The notes under the pieces were generated by a model. The model saw nothing but the letters and a program-made list of their open reading frames with translations, did no database searches and had not been told where the DNA came from. This document shows positions 51,947 through 61,319 of a stretch of DNA of 64,000 nucleotides, in pieces. This stretch comes from Bradyrhizobium diazoefficiens. GTDB lineage: Bacteria > Pseudomonadota > Alphaproteobacteria > Rhizobiales > Xanthobacteraceae. The stretch covers positions 434,001 through 498,000 of the forward strand of contig NZ_CP067041.1 of assembly GCF_016599855.1 (NCBI RefSeq), given 5' to 3'. Numbering within the stretch: the stretch's first letter is position 1; each line of letters starts with the position of its first letter. The position numbers were made by a program, and so were the translations under genes.

Positions 51947-53575
51947 ATGGCGCAGGCCAATATCCATCAGGCCAAAACCCAGTTCGGCTATCGCCGTCAC
52001 CCCGATCAGGATCGCGCCGGCCCGGGCGCGGCCGACTATCCGGTCGTGGTCGTCGGCGCGGGGCCGGTGGGGCTGTCGCTGGCGATCGATCTCGCCCAGC
52101 GCGGCCAGCACGTCGTCCTTCTGGATGACGCCGATCGTATCGGCGAGGGTTCGCGCGCGATCTGCTTCTCGAAACGTTCGCTGGAATATTGGGACCGGCT
52201 CGGCGTTGCCGATCGCATGGTCGACAAGGGTGTGGTTTGGAGCGTCGGCCGCATCTTCCATGGCGAGTCTCAGGTCTATCAGTTCGATCTCTTGCCCGAG
52301 GAGGGTCACAAGCGGCCGGCCTTCATCAACCTCCAGCAATATTACGCCGAGGCCTATCTGGTCGACCGCATCAGCGAACTGCCTGCGATTGACCTGCGCT
52401 GGCGCAACAAGGTGACGGCACTCGAGCAGCGCAACGACTCTGTCGCGCTGACAATCGAGACTCCCGAGGGCGCCTATTGCCTGCACGCGCAATATGTCGT
52501 TGCCTGCGACGGCGCACGTTCTTCGCTGCGGCAGATGGTCGGCGCCGAATTCGCGGGACAGGTGTTCGAAGACCAGTTCCTGATCGCCGACGTCAAGATG
52601 AGCGCGGAATTTCCGACGGAACGCTGGTTCTGGTTCGATCCGCCGTTCCATGCCGGGCGTTCGGCGCTTTTGCATCGGCAACCCGACGATGTCTGGCGCA
52701 TCGACCTCCAGCTCAGCCGAGATGCCGATCCTGCCGTCGAGAAGAAGCTCGAAAACGTGCGGCCGCGGATCGCGCGCATGCTCGGCTACGACAAATTCGA
52801 GTTCGAGTGGATTTCGCTGTATAAATTCCAGTGCCGGCGGATGGATCGCTTCATCCATGGTCGCGTGATCTTTGCCGGCGATTCCGCGCATCAGGTCTCG
52901 CCCTTTGGCGCGCGCGGTGCCAATTCCGGGCTTGAGGACGCTGAAAACCTGTCATGGAAGCTCGATCGTGTGCTGCGCGGCACTTCGCCCGCGAGCCTGC
53001 TTGAGAGCTATCATGTCGAGCGCAGCCTGGCGGCCGACGAGAACATCCGCGAATCCACCCGCTCGACTGATTTCATGGCGCCGCACTCACGTCAGGAAGC
53101 GCGGCTGCGCCAGGCGGTGCTGTCGCTCGCCAAGGAGACCGAGTTCGGCAAACGCATGGTCAATGGCGGCCGGCTGTCGGTGCCGTGCAGTTATGACTCG
53201 CCGCTGTCATCGCCCGATACGGATGCCTGGCGCGCTGGACCGCCTCCCGGCTCTTCCATGCCGGATGCGCCGGTTGCGACGCGCATGGGCGAACAGGCCT
53301 ATCTGACGGACGCGTTCCGCACGGGTGGAACGGACTTCACCCTGCTGTCGTTCAGCAATGGCGCGGCCATCGATCCGCCCGATGGCGTCAAGGACATCCG
53401 CATCGGCCGCGAGGGCGGACTAGCCGATCCCTCGGGCCTTACCGCGAAGCGCTATGACGCCGCGCCGGGTACTGCCTATCTGCTCAGGCCCGATGGCTAC
53501 GTCGCAGCGCGCTTCCGCCATCCGACGCGTGAGGCGATCGCCGCCGCGCTGTCGCGGGCCGCAGCTCTGAATTGA
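51947..53575 (+). CDS. FAD-dependent aromatic monooxygenase (UbiH/MhpA-like)
   Basis: 542-aa class A flavoprotein monooxygenase. The FAD-binding motif VVVGAGPVGLSLAIDLAQRG is at about 30-50, the DG motif is in VACDGARSSLRQMVG, and the second FAD motif in FAGDSAHQVSPFGARGANSG. Family members hydroxylate aromatic rings using NAD(P)H; the length and the C-terminal thioredoxin-like extension fit the 3-(3-hydroxyphenyl)propionate hydroxylase group. First of a run with DUF2783, metallo-hydrolase, hmgA and fahA; it may feed a hydroxylated phenyl compound into homogentisate breakdown. The substrate is an inference. Confidence 0.9.
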   Translation: MAQANIHQAKTQFGYRRHPDQDRAGPGAADYPVVVVGAGPVGLSLAIDLAQRGQHVVLLDDADRIGEGSRAICFSKRSLEYWDRLGVADRMVDKGVVWSVGRIFHGESQVYQFDLLPEEGHKRPAFINLQQYYAEAYLVDRISELPAIDLRWRNKVTALEQRNDSVALTIETPEGAYCLHAQYVVACDGARSSLRQMVGAEFAGQVFEDQFLIADVKMSAEFPTERWFWFDPPFHAGRSALLHRQPDDVWRIDLQLSRDADPAVEKKLENVRPRIARMLGYDKFEFEWISLYKFQCRRMDRFIHGRVIFAGDSAHQVSPFGARGANSGLEDAENLSWKLDRVLRGTSPASLLESYHVERSLAADENIRESTRSTDFMAPHSRQEARLRQAVLSLAKETEFGKRMVNGGRLSVPCSYDSPLSSPDTDAWRAGPPPGSSMPDAPVATRMGEQAYLTDAFRTGGTDFTLLSFSNGAAIDPPDGVKDIRIGREGGLADPSGLTAKRYDAAPGTAYLLRPDGYVAARFRHPTREAIAAALSRAAALN

Positions 53576-53583
53576 GGTTTTGC

Positions 53584-53808
53584 ATGCCGCTTTCGACCAG
53601 CTCCAACTTCGTGCGCCCGGACGATGCCTTTCGCGCCATCGTCGAGGCGCATCGCGGCCTCACCGACGAGCAGAGCGCCGATTTCGACGCCGCGCTGGTG
53701 CTGATCCTCGCCAACCATATCGGCGATATCGATGTGCTGCGGGAAGCGCTCGTGCTGGCGAAACGCCGCATGATCGACGGCCAGCAGCAACAACAGCAAC
53801 AACAATAG
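53584..53808 (+). CDS. DUF2783 family protein with C-terminal Gln run
   Basis: 74 aa. Helical small protein (NFVRPDDAFRAIVEAHRGLTD, then ADFDAALVLILANHIGD and LREALVLAKRRMIDG) matching the DUF2783 family, which is found next to FAD monooxygenases of aromatic pathways. The last eight residues are all Gln, from a tract of CAG/CAA codons at 53782-53805. It begins 8 bp after the monooxygenase stop, and the metallo-hydrolase follows. Role unknown, perhaps a small partner of the monooxygenase. Confidence 0.85.
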   Translation: MPLSTSSNFVRPDDAFRAIVEAHRGLTDEQSADFDAALVLILANHIGDIDVLREALVLAKRRMIDGQQQQQQQQ

Positions 53809-53845
53809 CCCAAAAACTTGAAGCAAAGAACTTGAGGATAAACTG

Positions 53846-54802
53846 ATGGCGAAGAACTTCGCATCCACCGGCGATCTCTCCGAGAAGAAGATCACCTTCT
53901 CCGAGATTGGCACCGATCTCTATGCCTTCACCGCCGAAGGCGATCCCAACACGGCCGTCATCGTCGGCGACGACGGCTGTCTCGTGTTCGACGCGCAGGC
54001 GACGCCGGCGATGGCCAATAAGGTGATCGAGCGCGTCCGCACCGTCACCGACAAGCCGATCAAATATGTCGTGCTGTCGCACTATCACGCCGTGCGCGTA
54101 CTTGGCGCCTCCGCCTACAAGGCGCAAGGCATCGTCGCCTCGCAGGAGACCTATCGTCTGATCGAGGAGCGCGGGCAGCAGGATTGGGATTCCGAATATG
54201 GCCGCTTCCCTCGCCTGTTCCAGGATGCGCAGAGCATTCCCGGCCTGACCTGGCCGACGCTGACTTTCGAAGGCGAGATGTCGATCTATCTCGGCAAGCG
54301 TGAGGTGCGGCTGATGCAGCTCGGCGCCGGTCATACCTCCGGCGACATCGTCGCCTGGGTGCCGGATGCGGAGGTGATGTTCTCCGGCGATCTGATCGAA
54401 TATCACTCGGCCTGCTATTGCGGCGATGCGCATTTGCGCGAATGGCCGCTGACGCTGAACGAAATCCGCAACTTCAATCCCAAGGCGATCGCGCCGGGCC
54501 GCGGCGATGCGCTGAAGGGCACCGCCACGGTGCGCGAGGCCATCGCGATGACGCGTGACTTCGTCACCTCGCTCTATGGCGCAGCCGAGATCTCGGTCGC
54601 CAAGGGGCGCACGCTGAAGGAATCCATGGCCGCAACGCGCGAGGTGATGGATCCGAAATTCCACAGCTTCGCCATTTACGAGCACTGCCTGCCGTTCAAC
54701 GTGTCGCGCGCCTATGACGAAGCATCGGGCATCGACGACCCCGTGATCTGGACCGACAAGCGCGACCAGGAAATGTGGGCCGCTTTGCAAGGAGGAGGAT
54801 AG
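53846..54802 (+). CDS. metallo-beta-lactamase fold hydrolase with atypical zinc motif
   Basis: 318 aa. MBL fold with strands at [30 protein letters not shown] and [17 protein letters not shown]. The usual H-x-H-x-D-H motif reads H-Y-H-A-V-R, so the Asp and third His are missing. Later ligands are present: His in [10 protein letters not shown], Asp in [11 protein letters not shown]. This suggests one metal site or loss of hydrolase activity. I recall the same variant in similar neighbours of aromatic gene sets, so it is probably a subfamily trait, not a recent mutation. It lies between DUF2783 and hmgA, ending 2 bp before the hmgA start. Confidence 0.85.
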   Translation: MAKNFASTGDLSEKKITFSEIGTDLYAFTAEGDPNTAVIVGDDGCLVFDAQATPAMANKVIERVRTVTDKPIKYVVLSHYHAVRVLGASAYKAQGIVASQETYRLIEERGQQDWDSEYGRFPRLFQDAQSIPGLTWPTLTFEGEMSIYLGKREVRLMQLGAGHTSGDIVAWVPDAEVMFSGDLIEYHSACYCGDAHLREWPLTLNEIRNFNPKAIAPGRGDALKGTATVREAIAMTRDFVTSLYGAAEISVAKGRTLKESMAATREVMDPKFHSFAIYEHCLPFNVSRAYDEASGIDDPVIWTDKRDQEMWAALQGGG

Positions 54803-54804
54803 TC

Positions 54805-56151
54805 ATGAACATCAATACCTCGCCTGATCAGATCGTCCGAAGCTCGGCCCAGGTCACGCCGGGCTACATGTCCGGCTTCGGCAACAGCTTCGAGACCGAG
54901 GCGCTGCCCGGCGCGCTGCCGATCGGGCGCAATTCGCCGCAGCGCTGCGCCTATGGGCTCTATGCCGAGCAGCTCTCGGGTTCGCCCTTCACCGCGCCGC
55001 GCGGCACCAATGAGCGCTCCTGGCTCTATCGCATCCGTCCCTCGGTGAAGCATTCCGGCCGTTTCGAGAAGGTCGATGCCGGCCTGTGGCGCTCGGCGCC
55101 GTGCCATGAATACGATTTGCCGATCGCGCAACTGCGGTGGGACCCGGCGCCGATCCCGGAGGAGGATATGACCTTCCTCCATGGCGTGCAGACCATGACG
55201 ACGGCGGGTGATGTGAACACGCAGGCCGGCATGGCCGCGCATGTCTATCTCATCACGAAGTCGATGGTGGACCAGCACTTCTACAATGCCGACGGCGAGC
55301 TATTGTTCGTGCTGCAGCAGGGCAGCTTGCGCCTCATCACCGAGTTCGGCCGCATCGATGCGGAGCCCGGCGAGATCGTGGTGATCCCGCGCGGGGTCAA
55401 ATTCCGCGTGGAGATTCCGAACGGGCCGGCGCGCGGCTATCTCTGCGAAAACTATGGCGGTGCCTTCACGCTGCCGGAGCGCGGCCCGATCGGTGCCAAC
55501 TGCCTCGCCAATGCACGCGACTTCCTCACGCCGGTCGCAAACTATGAGGACAAGGACACGCCGACCGAGCTCTACGTGAAATGGGGCGGTGCGCTGTTCA
55601 AGACGCAGCTCGCCCATTCGCCGATCGACGTCGTCGCCTGGCACGGCAATTACGCGCCGTACAAATACGATCTGCGCACCTTCTCGCCGGTCGGTGCGAT
55701 CGCCTTCGATCATCCCGATCCCTCGATCTTCACGGTGCTGACCTCGCCGTCGGAAACGGCCGGCACGGCGAATATCGACTTCGTCATCTTTCCCGAGCGC
55801 TGGCTGGTCGCCGATAATACTTTCCGTCCGCCCTGGTATCACATGAACATCATGAGCGAGTTCATGGGGCTGATCTACGGCATCTACGACGCCAAGCCGC
55901 AAGGCTTCGTCCCCGGCGGTATCAGCCTGCACAATTGCATGTTGCCGCACGGTCCGGATCGCGACGCCTTCGAGCACGCCGGCAATGGCGAGCTGAAGCC
56001 GGTGAAGCTGACCGGCACCATGGCCTTCATGTTCGAGACACGGTACCCGCAGCGCGTCACCGCACACGCCGCACAATCGTCGACGCTCCAGGACGACTAC
56101 GCCGCTTGCTGGAAGGGTCTCGAGAAGCGGTTCGATCCAAACCGGCCGTAG
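54805..56151 (+). CDS. hmgA: homogentisate 1,2-dioxygenase
   Basis: 448 aa, the family's usual length. Fe(II) enzyme that opens the homogentisate ring to give maleylacetoacetate, a central step in tyrosine and phenylalanine breakdown. Conserved segments: [19 protein letters not shown], the iron-ligand region [17 protein letters not shown] (His and Glu), [10 protein letters not shown] and the N-terminal [10 protein letters not shown]. The ATG at 54805 follows a strong GGAGGAGG. Downstream, fumarylacetoacetase is 170 bp away after a repeat. Confidence 0.97.
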   Translation: MNINTSPDQIVRSSAQVTPGYMSGFGNSFETEALPGALPIGRNSPQRCAYGLYAEQLSGSPFTAPRGTNERSWLYRIRPSVKHSGRFEKVDAGLWRSAPCHEYDLPIAQLRWDPAPIPEEDMTFLHGVQTMTTAGDVNTQAGMAAHVYLITKSMVDQHFYNADGELLFVLQQGSLRLITEFGRIDAEPGEIVVIPRGVKFRVEIPNGPARGYLCENYGGAFTLPERGPIGANCLANARDFLTPVANYEDKDTPTELYVKWGGALFKTQLAHSPIDVVAWHGNYAPYKYDLRTFSPVGAIAFDHPDPSIFTVLTSPSETAGTANIDFVIFPERWLVADNTFRPPWYHMNIMSEFMGLIYGIYDAKPQGFVPGGISLHNCMLPHGPDRDAFEHAGNGELKPVKLTGTMAFMFETRYPQRVTAHAAQSSTLQDDYAACWKGLEKRFDPNRP

Positions 56152-56162
56152 CTTTCTCTGCC

Positions 56163-56281
56163 GTCATTCCGGGGCGCCGCGGAGCGGCGAGCTATGATGC
56201 GCAATTGCGCATCTGAGAATCCATACTCACGATCGTGGTTATGGATTCCGGGCCTGGCCCTTCGGGCCATCCCGGAATGAC
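56163..56281. repeat. intergenic palindromic repeat (gtcattccgggg family)
   Basis: Outer arms gtcattccggggcg and the imperfect cgggccatcccggaatgac; the first 60 bases nearly match the copy at 29397-29523 (two differences). It lies between hmgA and fahA and evidently does not separate their function. Confidence 0.8.
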
Positions 56282-56321
56282 GAAGAGGAGAGTTTGCCCG
56301 ACTGCAAACAGGATTCATAAA

Positions 56322-57593
56322 GTGCCCGACCCCAACGACCCCAGCCTCCGCTCCTTCATCGACGTCGATTCCGCCTCCGATTTCCCGATCCAGAACCTGC
56401 CTTATGGCGTGTTCTCGACGGCAGCCAATCCGACGCCGCGGGTCGGCGTTGCGATTGGCAATTACGTGCTCGACCTCTGGGAGCTCGAGCAGGAGTCGCG
56501 GCTCGACATCGGCCCGCTCGGCGTGTTCTCCGGGCCCTCGCTCAATGCCTTCATGGCGCTGGGACCGAAGGTCTGGACCAGGACGCGGGCGCGGATCAGC
56601 GAGCTCTTGCGTCACGATCATCCGGAGCTGCGCGACAATGAGGAGCTGCGCAGGCAGGCCCTGGTGCCGATGAGCGAGGCAAAACTGCATCTGCCGTTTG
56701 CGGTCTCCGGCTACACCGACTTCTATTCCTCCAAGGAGCACGCCACCAATGTCGGCGTCATGTTCCGCGGCAAGGACAATGCGCTGCAGCCGAACTGGCT
56801 GCATATGCCGATCGCCTATAACGGCCGCGCGTCAACCGTCGTTGTCTCCGGCACCCAGGTGAAGCGGCCGCGCGGGCAGCTGAAGCCGCCGAATGTGGAC
56901 GTGCCGAGCTTTGCGCCCTGCAAGCGGCTCGATTTCGAGCTGGAGATGGGCGTCGTGGTCGGCCAGCCCTCGCCGATGGGCGGTATGCTGAGCGAGCAGC
57001 AGGCCGAAGAGATGATCTTCGGCTTCGTGCTGCTCAACGACTGGAGTGCGCGCGACATCCAGCAATGGGAATATGTGCCGCTCGGGCCGTTCCTGGCAAA
57101 AGCGTTCGCGACCTCGATCAGCCCGTGGGTGGTGACGCGCGAAGCGCTGGAGCCGTTCCGCCTGAAAGGGCCGGAGCAGGAGCCGGTGCCGCTCGACTAT
57201 CTGAGACAGAGCAAGCCGCAGAACTACGACATCGAGCTCGATGTTTCCTTGCGCGCCGCCGGCGCCAACGCACCCGCCAGCATCAGCCGCACCAATTTCA
57301 AATACATGTACTGGTCCTCGGTGCAGCAACTGATGCATCACGCCTCCTCAGGCTGCGCCATGAATGTCGGCGATCTCCTGGGATCCGGCACCATCTCCGG
57401 TCCGGAAAAGAACCAGCGCGGCAGCCTCTTGGAGATCAGCTGGAACGGCACCGAGCCGGCCGAGCTGCCCGACGGCGCCAAGCGCACCTTCCTGGAAGAC
57501 GGCGACAGCCTCATCATGCGCGGCTGGTGTCAGGGCAACGGCTATCGCGTCGGGTTTGGCGAGGTCGAGGGGACGATATTGGCGGCGGAGTGA
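56322..57593 (+). CDS. fahA: fumarylacetoacetase
   Basis: 423 aa. Hydrolyses fumarylacetoacetate to fumarate and acetoacetate, the last step of homogentisate catabolism. Family signatures: FTDFYSSKEHATN-type block (SGYTDFYSSKEHATNVG, split SGYTDFY and SSKEHATNVG), RLDFELEMGVVVG with metal-binding Glu residues, and NDWSARDIQQWEYVPLGPF with the Asp ligand. The start is a GTG at 56322 with AGGA about 9 nt upstream, giving the family's short N-terminal SH3-like domain. It follows hmgA. The intermediate isomerase MaiA is not encoded in this window. Confidence 0.96.
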   Translation: MPDPNDPSLRSFIDVDSASDFPIQNLPYGVFSTAANPTPRVGVAIGNYVLDLWELEQESRLDIGPLGVFSGPSLNAFMALGPKVWTRTRARISELLRHDHPELRDNEELRRQALVPMSEAKLHLPFAVSGYTDFYSSKEHATNVGVMFRGKDNALQPNWLHMPIAYNGRASTVVVSGTQVKRPRGQLKPPNVDVPSFAPCKRLDFELEMGVVVGQPSPMGGMLSEQQAEEMIFGFVLLNDWSARDIQQWEYVPLGPFLAKAFATSISPWVVTREALEPFRLKGPEQEPVPLDYLRQSKPQNYDIELDVSLRAAGANAPASISRTNFKYMYWSSVQQLMHHASSGCAMNVGDLLGSGTISGPEKNQRGSLLEISWNGTEPAELPDGAKRTFLEDGDSLIMRGWCQGNGYRVGFGEVEGTILAAE

Positions 57594-57616
57594 GGCTCCG
57601 CCGTCACCACAATCTC

Positions 57617-57702
57617 CGTCATTGCGAGCGCAGCGAAGCAATCCAGAATCTTTCCGCAGCTGTAGTCTGGATTGCTTCGTCGCAAGGGCTCCTCGCAATG
57701 AC
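57617..57702. repeat. intergenic inverted repeat (gtcattgcgagc family)
   Basis: Outer arms cgtcattgcgagcg and ctcgcaatgac and inner arms gaagcaatccaga / tctggattgcttc pair. It lies between convergent fahA and the DUF1272 gene. Confidence 0.75.
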
Positions 57703-57713
57703 CTGGAGAGAGC

Positions 57714-58025
57714 TCACCGCTTCTCCGGCGGCACGTCGCGTATCCTCGCGCAATGCGCCGCGACGTCCTCCACGCTGTACTTCAAATGCACCCGCTTGTC
57801 CGACGGCGCCTGCTTGCCCGTGCACACGCTTGGCCGCCATTCCTCCGTCGGCCTGATCGGCCGCGGGGCAAAACCGCCGCCGCAGTTCGGGCAGACATTG
57901 GAGAGTTTCGTCTCCACGCAATCCGCGCAGAACGTGCATTCATACGAACAAATCCGCGCATCCGTTGCGTCAGGCGGCAGGTCGCGGTCGCAATATTCGC
58001 AGTTCGGCCGAATCTGCAGCGCCAT
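57714..58025 (-). CDS. DUF1272 zinc-ribbon protein
   Basis: 103 aa. Two Cys-x2-Cys-type knuckles, NCEYCDRDLPP and SYECTFCADCVE, plus VCPNCGGGF make a small treble-clef or zinc-ribbon domain of the DUF1272 family (about 60 residues), followed by a charged tail with VHLKYSVEDVA. Function unknown; not obviously DNA-binding. The ATG at 58025 has GAGGA about 10 nt before it; an upstream ATG at 58055 is less likely. Minus strand, in front of it lies the Lrp gene. Confidence 0.85.
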   Translation of the reverse strand: MALQIRPNCEYCDRDLPPDATDARICSYECTFCADCVETKLSNVCPNCGGGFAPRPIRPTEEWRPSVCTGKQAPSDKRVHLKYSVEDVAAHCARIRDVPPEKR

Positions 58026-58098
58026 TTCGGAAGTCCTCGCTTGGGAGTGCATCATTGCAAATCGGGCGGGAGCCGCGAATGCCGCATTTCCCTCGATT

Positions 58099-58578
58099 TC
58101 AGCCGGGCTTGATCTCCTTGAGCGGCAGCCGTGCGCTCTCCTTCAGCCGGTCCAGCACGATTGACGAGCGCACATGCGCCACGCTCTGGTGCGGCATCAG
58201 CACGTCGTTGACGAGTTTGGAGAGCCCCTTCAGGTCGCGCAGCACCGCCTTCAGCACGTAATCGGCATCCCCCGTCAGCGAATAGGCCTCCTGGATCTCG
58301 TCGATGCGGTTGACCAGCGCTCGGAAGCGCTTCGAATTGTCGGGCGAGTGGGTTGCGAGCCCCACCTGGATAAAGGCGATCACGCCGAAGCCGAGCGCCT
58401 CGCTGGAGAGATCGGCGTGATAGCCCGATATCACCTTCTCCTCCTCCAGCCGCATCCGCCGCCGCGAGCATTGCGAGGCCGACAGGCCCGCGACTTCCGC
58501 AAGCTCCTGGTTGGTGAGGCGGCCGTCGTCCTGGAGCGCGCCCAGGATCTTGAGGTCAAATGCATCCACGAAAATCAT
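58099..58578 (-). CDS. Lrp/AsnC family transcriptional regulator
   Basis: 159 aa. N-terminal helix-turn-helix (about 3-60: DLKILGALQDDGRLTNQELA, AGLSASQCSRRRMRLEEE) and a C-terminal RAM (ActR-like) ligand domain (about 70-145, with GVIAFIQVGL and SLTGDADYVLKAV). Such proteins sense amino acids and form octamers. It is divergent from 4-hydroxyphenylpyruvate dioxygenase across 121 bp, so it probably controls tyrosine breakdown in response to tyrosine or a related amino acid. The start is taken at ATG 58578; 58602 is also possible. Confidence 0.92.
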   Translation of the reverse strand: MIFVDAFDLKILGALQDDGRLTNQELAEVAGLSASQCSRRRMRLEEEKVISGYHADLSSEALGFGVIAFIQVGLATHSPDNSKRFRALVNRIDEIQEAYSLTGDADYVLKAVLRDLKGLSKLVNDVLMPHQSVAHVRSSIVLDRLKESARLPLKEIKPG

Positions 58579-58595
58579 GCGCCATTTGTCCATTT

Positions 58596-58614
58596 TATGC
58601 ACGGATCATGCATA
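58596..58614. promoter_or_regulatory. putative Lrp operator
   Basis: TATGCA and TGCATA, perfect complements separated by 7 nt, lie 18 nt upstream of the Lrp start in the region shared with hpd. Additional ATGC half-sites are at the flanks. Confidence 0.4.
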
Positions 58615-58699
58615 CGATAGCCAAAACGTGTCTCATTTGCACGCTCTTTGCGCGTCCGATGAGGGATAGTTCATTGCAGCAGCCATTCGGGAGAACACC

Positions 58700-59818
58700 A
58701 TGGGTCCGTTTCCGCACGATGCACCGCCGGCCACTATTAGCGCCGACAATCCGATGGGAACCGACGGGTTCGAGTTCGTCGAATATGCGCATCCCAATCC
58801 GCAGGAGCTGCACGCGCTGTTCAATCTAATGGGCTATGCGCCCGTCGCACGCCACAGAACGAAGAAGATCACGGTCTATCGCCAGGGCGACATCAACTAT
58901 CTCGTCAACGAGGAGCCCGGCACCCACGGCACGTCGTTCGTGGCCGCGCACGGCCCGTGCGCGCCGTCGATGGCATTCCGCGTGGTTGACGCCGAGGCGG
59001 CCTATGACCGCGCGATAGCGCTTGGCGCGGAGCCTGCCGATCTGTCATCGGTGCAGAAGGCGCTCGACCTGCCCGCCATCAAGGGCATCGGCGGCAGCCT
59101 GCTCTATTTCGTCGATCGTTACGGCGCCAAGGGCTCGGCCTATGATGCCGAGTTCGAATGGCTCGGCGGGCGCGACCCGTGGCCGATCGGCGCCGGTCTG
59201 TTCTATCTCGATCACCTCACCCACAACGTTCATCGCGGCCGCATGGACATGTGGACCGGCTTCTACGAAAAGCTGTTCAACTTCCGCCAGATCCGCTTCT
59301 TCGACATCGAGGGCCGTGCCTCGGGCCTGTTCTCGCGCGCGCTGACCAGCCCCGACGGCAAGATCCGCATTCCGATCAACGAGGACGCCGGCGATTCCGG
59401 CCAGATCGAGGAATATCTGAAGATCTATCGCGGCGAGGGCATCCAGCACATCGCCTGCGGCTGCCGCGACATCTACGGCACCATTGAGGAATTGCGCGAG
59501 GCTGGATTGCCGTTCATGCCGGCGCCGCCCGACACCTATTTCGAGCGGATCGACGCGCGGTTGCCCAAGCATGGCGAGGACGTCGCACGTCTCCAAAGGA
59601 ATGGCATCCTGATCGACGGCGAAGGCGTCGTCGATGGTGGCCAGACCAAGGTGCTCTTGCAGATATTCTCCGCGAACGCGATCGGCCCGATCTTCTTCGA
59701 GTTCATCCAGCGCAAGGGCGATGACGGCTTTGGTGAGGGCAACTTCAAGGCCCTGTTCGAGTCGATCGAGGAAGATCAGATCCGGCGCGGGGTGCTGAAG
59801 GTGGAGAGCGCGGCGTAA
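58700..59818 (+). CDS. hpd: 4-hydroxyphenylpyruvate dioxygenase
   Basis: 372 aa, standard length. Converts 4-hydroxyphenylpyruvate to homogentisate with O2, supplying HmgA. Iron ligands: His in LDHLTHNVHRG, His in GIQHIACG and Glu in FFEFIQRKGDD; the C-terminal GFGEGNFKALFESIE helix that closes the active site is intact. Two vicinal oxygen chelate domains (about 20-165 and 175-355). Divergent from the Lrp regulator. With hmgA and fahA on the same side, the window covers the pathway from tyrosine keto acid to fumarate, except for MaiA. Confidence 0.97.
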   Translation: MGPFPHDAPPATISADNPMGTDGFEFVEYAHPNPQELHALFNLMGYAPVARHRTKKITVYRQGDINYLVNEEPGTHGTSFVAAHGPCAPSMAFRVVDAEAAYDRAIALGAEPADLSSVQKALDLPAIKGIGGSLLYFVDRYGAKGSAYDAEFEWLGGRDPWPIGAGLFYLDHLTHNVHRGRMDMWTGFYEKLFNFRQIRFFDIEGRASGLFSRALTSPDGKIRIPINEDAGDSGQIEEYLKIYRGEGIQHIACGCRDIYGTIEELREAGLPFMPAPPDTYFERIDARLPKHGEDVARLQRNGILIDGEGVVDGGQTKVLLQIFSANAIGPIFFEFIQRKGDDGFGEGNFKALFESIEEDQIRRGVLKVESAA

Positions 59819-59835
59819 GCCCGTAGCCTCATGCG

Positions 59836-59928
59836 GTAGGGTGGGCAAAGCGAAGCGTGCCCACCGCACCTTCTGTCTATTGCGGAGAGATGGTGGGCAC
59901 GGCGCAAGAGCGCCTTTGTCCACCCTAC
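59836..59928. repeat. intergenic palindromic repeat (gtagggtgggcaaag family)
   Basis: Arms gtagggtgggcaaag and ctttgtccaccctac pair; a sister of 17463-17556. Between convergent hpd and the CoA-transferase gene. Confidence 0.75.
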
Positions 59929-60011
59929 AGATTTTGCGCTCTTCGGCACACTACTGCGTTAAACAAGGCTGCCGCCGGGACGACGGCGGAGTGTGACGCT
60001 GCAGCGGAGAA

Positions 60012-61178
60012 CTACTTCGCCGCCCATTCCTTCATCACCGCGCCGATCTCCGCTACCTCCGGCTCGCGCGCCGCTGACGGTGTGCGCGAGAAGCGCGGCG
60101 CCGGCGCCGGCTGCTTCACGCCGTGGCGCTCGATGAAGACGTTGCGGGCGACCATGTGCGGGTGTTCGGTCGCTTCCGACATGGTCAGCACGGGGGCGAA
60201 GCAGATATCGGTGCCTTCCATGAGCTTGCACCAGTCCTCGCGCGTCTTGCTCTTGAACACGGCCTTCAGCTTCTCCTTCAGCGCGGGCCAGGCCTTGGGA
60301 TCCATCTGCGCGTCGAAATCGGCATCTAGCAGGCCCGCGTGCTCGCGCAGCAGTGCGTAGAATTGCGGCTCGATCGAGCCGATCGAAACGAAATGGCCGC
60401 AGGCGCACTCATAGACGCCGTAGAAGTGAGCGCCGCCATCGAGGAAGTTCCGGTTGCGGCCCTCGGTCCAGCGACCGAGCGTCTTCATGTCGAAGAAGAA
60501 CGACATCAGCGAGGCCGCGCCGTCGCACATCGCAGCGTCAACGACCTGGCCCTTGCCGGACTTTGATGCTTCCAGCAGTGCAGCGAGCACGCCGACGACA
60601 AGATAGAGCGCGCCGCCGCCGAAATCGCCGACTAGGTTGAGCGGCGGCACTGGGGCTTCCTTAGGTCCGATCGCGGCGAGTGCGCCGGTGATCGAGATGT
60701 AATTGATGTCGTGGCCGGCGGCATTCGCGAGCGGACCTTCCTGGCCCCACCCGGTCATGCGGCCGTAAACCAGCTTCGGGTTGCGCGCGAGCACCACGTC
60801 AGGTCCGAGCCCGAGCCGCTCCATCACGCCGGGACGAAAGCCTTCGACCAGCGCGTCGGCATTCGCAAGCAGGTCGAGCACCTCCGCGATCGCCGCCTTG
60901 TCCTTGAGGTCGAGCTCGATCAGCTTGCGGCCGCGGCCTGCCACCGACTTCATGCTCTTCTTCGCGCCGACGCGGTCGAGCGTGACGACGTCGGCGCCCA
61001 TGTCGGCCAGCATCATGCAGGCGAACGGGCCGGGTCCGATGCCGGCGAATTCGACGATACGGAAGCCTGAAAGCGGCCCGGAGGTGCGGACGGAGGATGT
61101 GGGAGGTAATTTGTCGAGCACGTTTCGTTTCCTCGGGTCGCGAGCGGAGGCCGGTGCTTCGGCAAACGGCTCGGACAT
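60012..61178 (-). CDS. CoA-transferase family III protein, alpha-methylacyl-CoA racemase type
   Basis: 388 aa. The CaiB/BaiF fold is recognised by [32 protein letters not shown] and [17 protein letters not shown]. The segments [15 protein letters not shown] (His and Asp) and [12 protein letters not shown] (Asp) carry residues positioned as the general bases of alpha-methylacyl-CoA racemase, which interconverts 2R- and 2S-methyl-branched acyl-CoAs, rather than the Asp of transferases. An N-terminal extension of about 35 residues precedes the domain. It is alone, with the coxLM pair upstream on the same strand. Confidence 0.88.
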   Translation of the reverse strand: MSEPFAEAPASARDPRKRNVLDKLPPTSSVRTSGPLSGFRIVEFAGIGPGPFACMMLADMGADVVTLDRVGAKKSMKSVAGRGRKLIELDLKDKAAIAEVLDLLANADALVEGFRPGVMERLGLGPDVVLARNPKLVYGRMTGWGQEGPLANAAGHDINYISITGALAAIGPKEAPVPPLNLVGDFGGGALYLVVGVLAALLEASKSGKGQVVDAAMCDGAASLMSFFFDMKTLGRWTEGRNRNFLDGGAHFYGVYECACGHFVSIGSIEPQFYALLREHAGLLDADFDAQMDPKAWPALKEKLKAVFKSKTREDWCKLMEGTDICFAPVLTMSEATEHPHMVARNVFIERHGVKQPAPAPRFSRTPSAAREPEVAEIGAVMKEWAAK

Positions 61179-61272
61179 TCCTCAGCGGGGGGGTGAGTTA
61201 ATTGGCTGATTAACTTTTCTCGCCTTCACGCCGGCGAGGCAAGCGCTTTTCATGCATGGGCGCATAATAAAA

Positions 61273-61296
61273 CGGCGCGCACCAAAGTGCGCGCCG
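61273..61296 (-). terminator. rho-independent terminator of the coxL-coxM operon
   Basis: cggcgcgcac and gtgcgcgccg form a perfect 10-bp stem with a CAAA loop (minus-strand loop TTTG). On the minus strand, 24 bp after the coxM stop, it is followed by TTTTATTA. Also ends the region before the CoA-transferase gene. Confidence 0.75.
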
Positions 61297-61319
61297 TGAA
61301 AACTTGTGTCGAGACGCTA

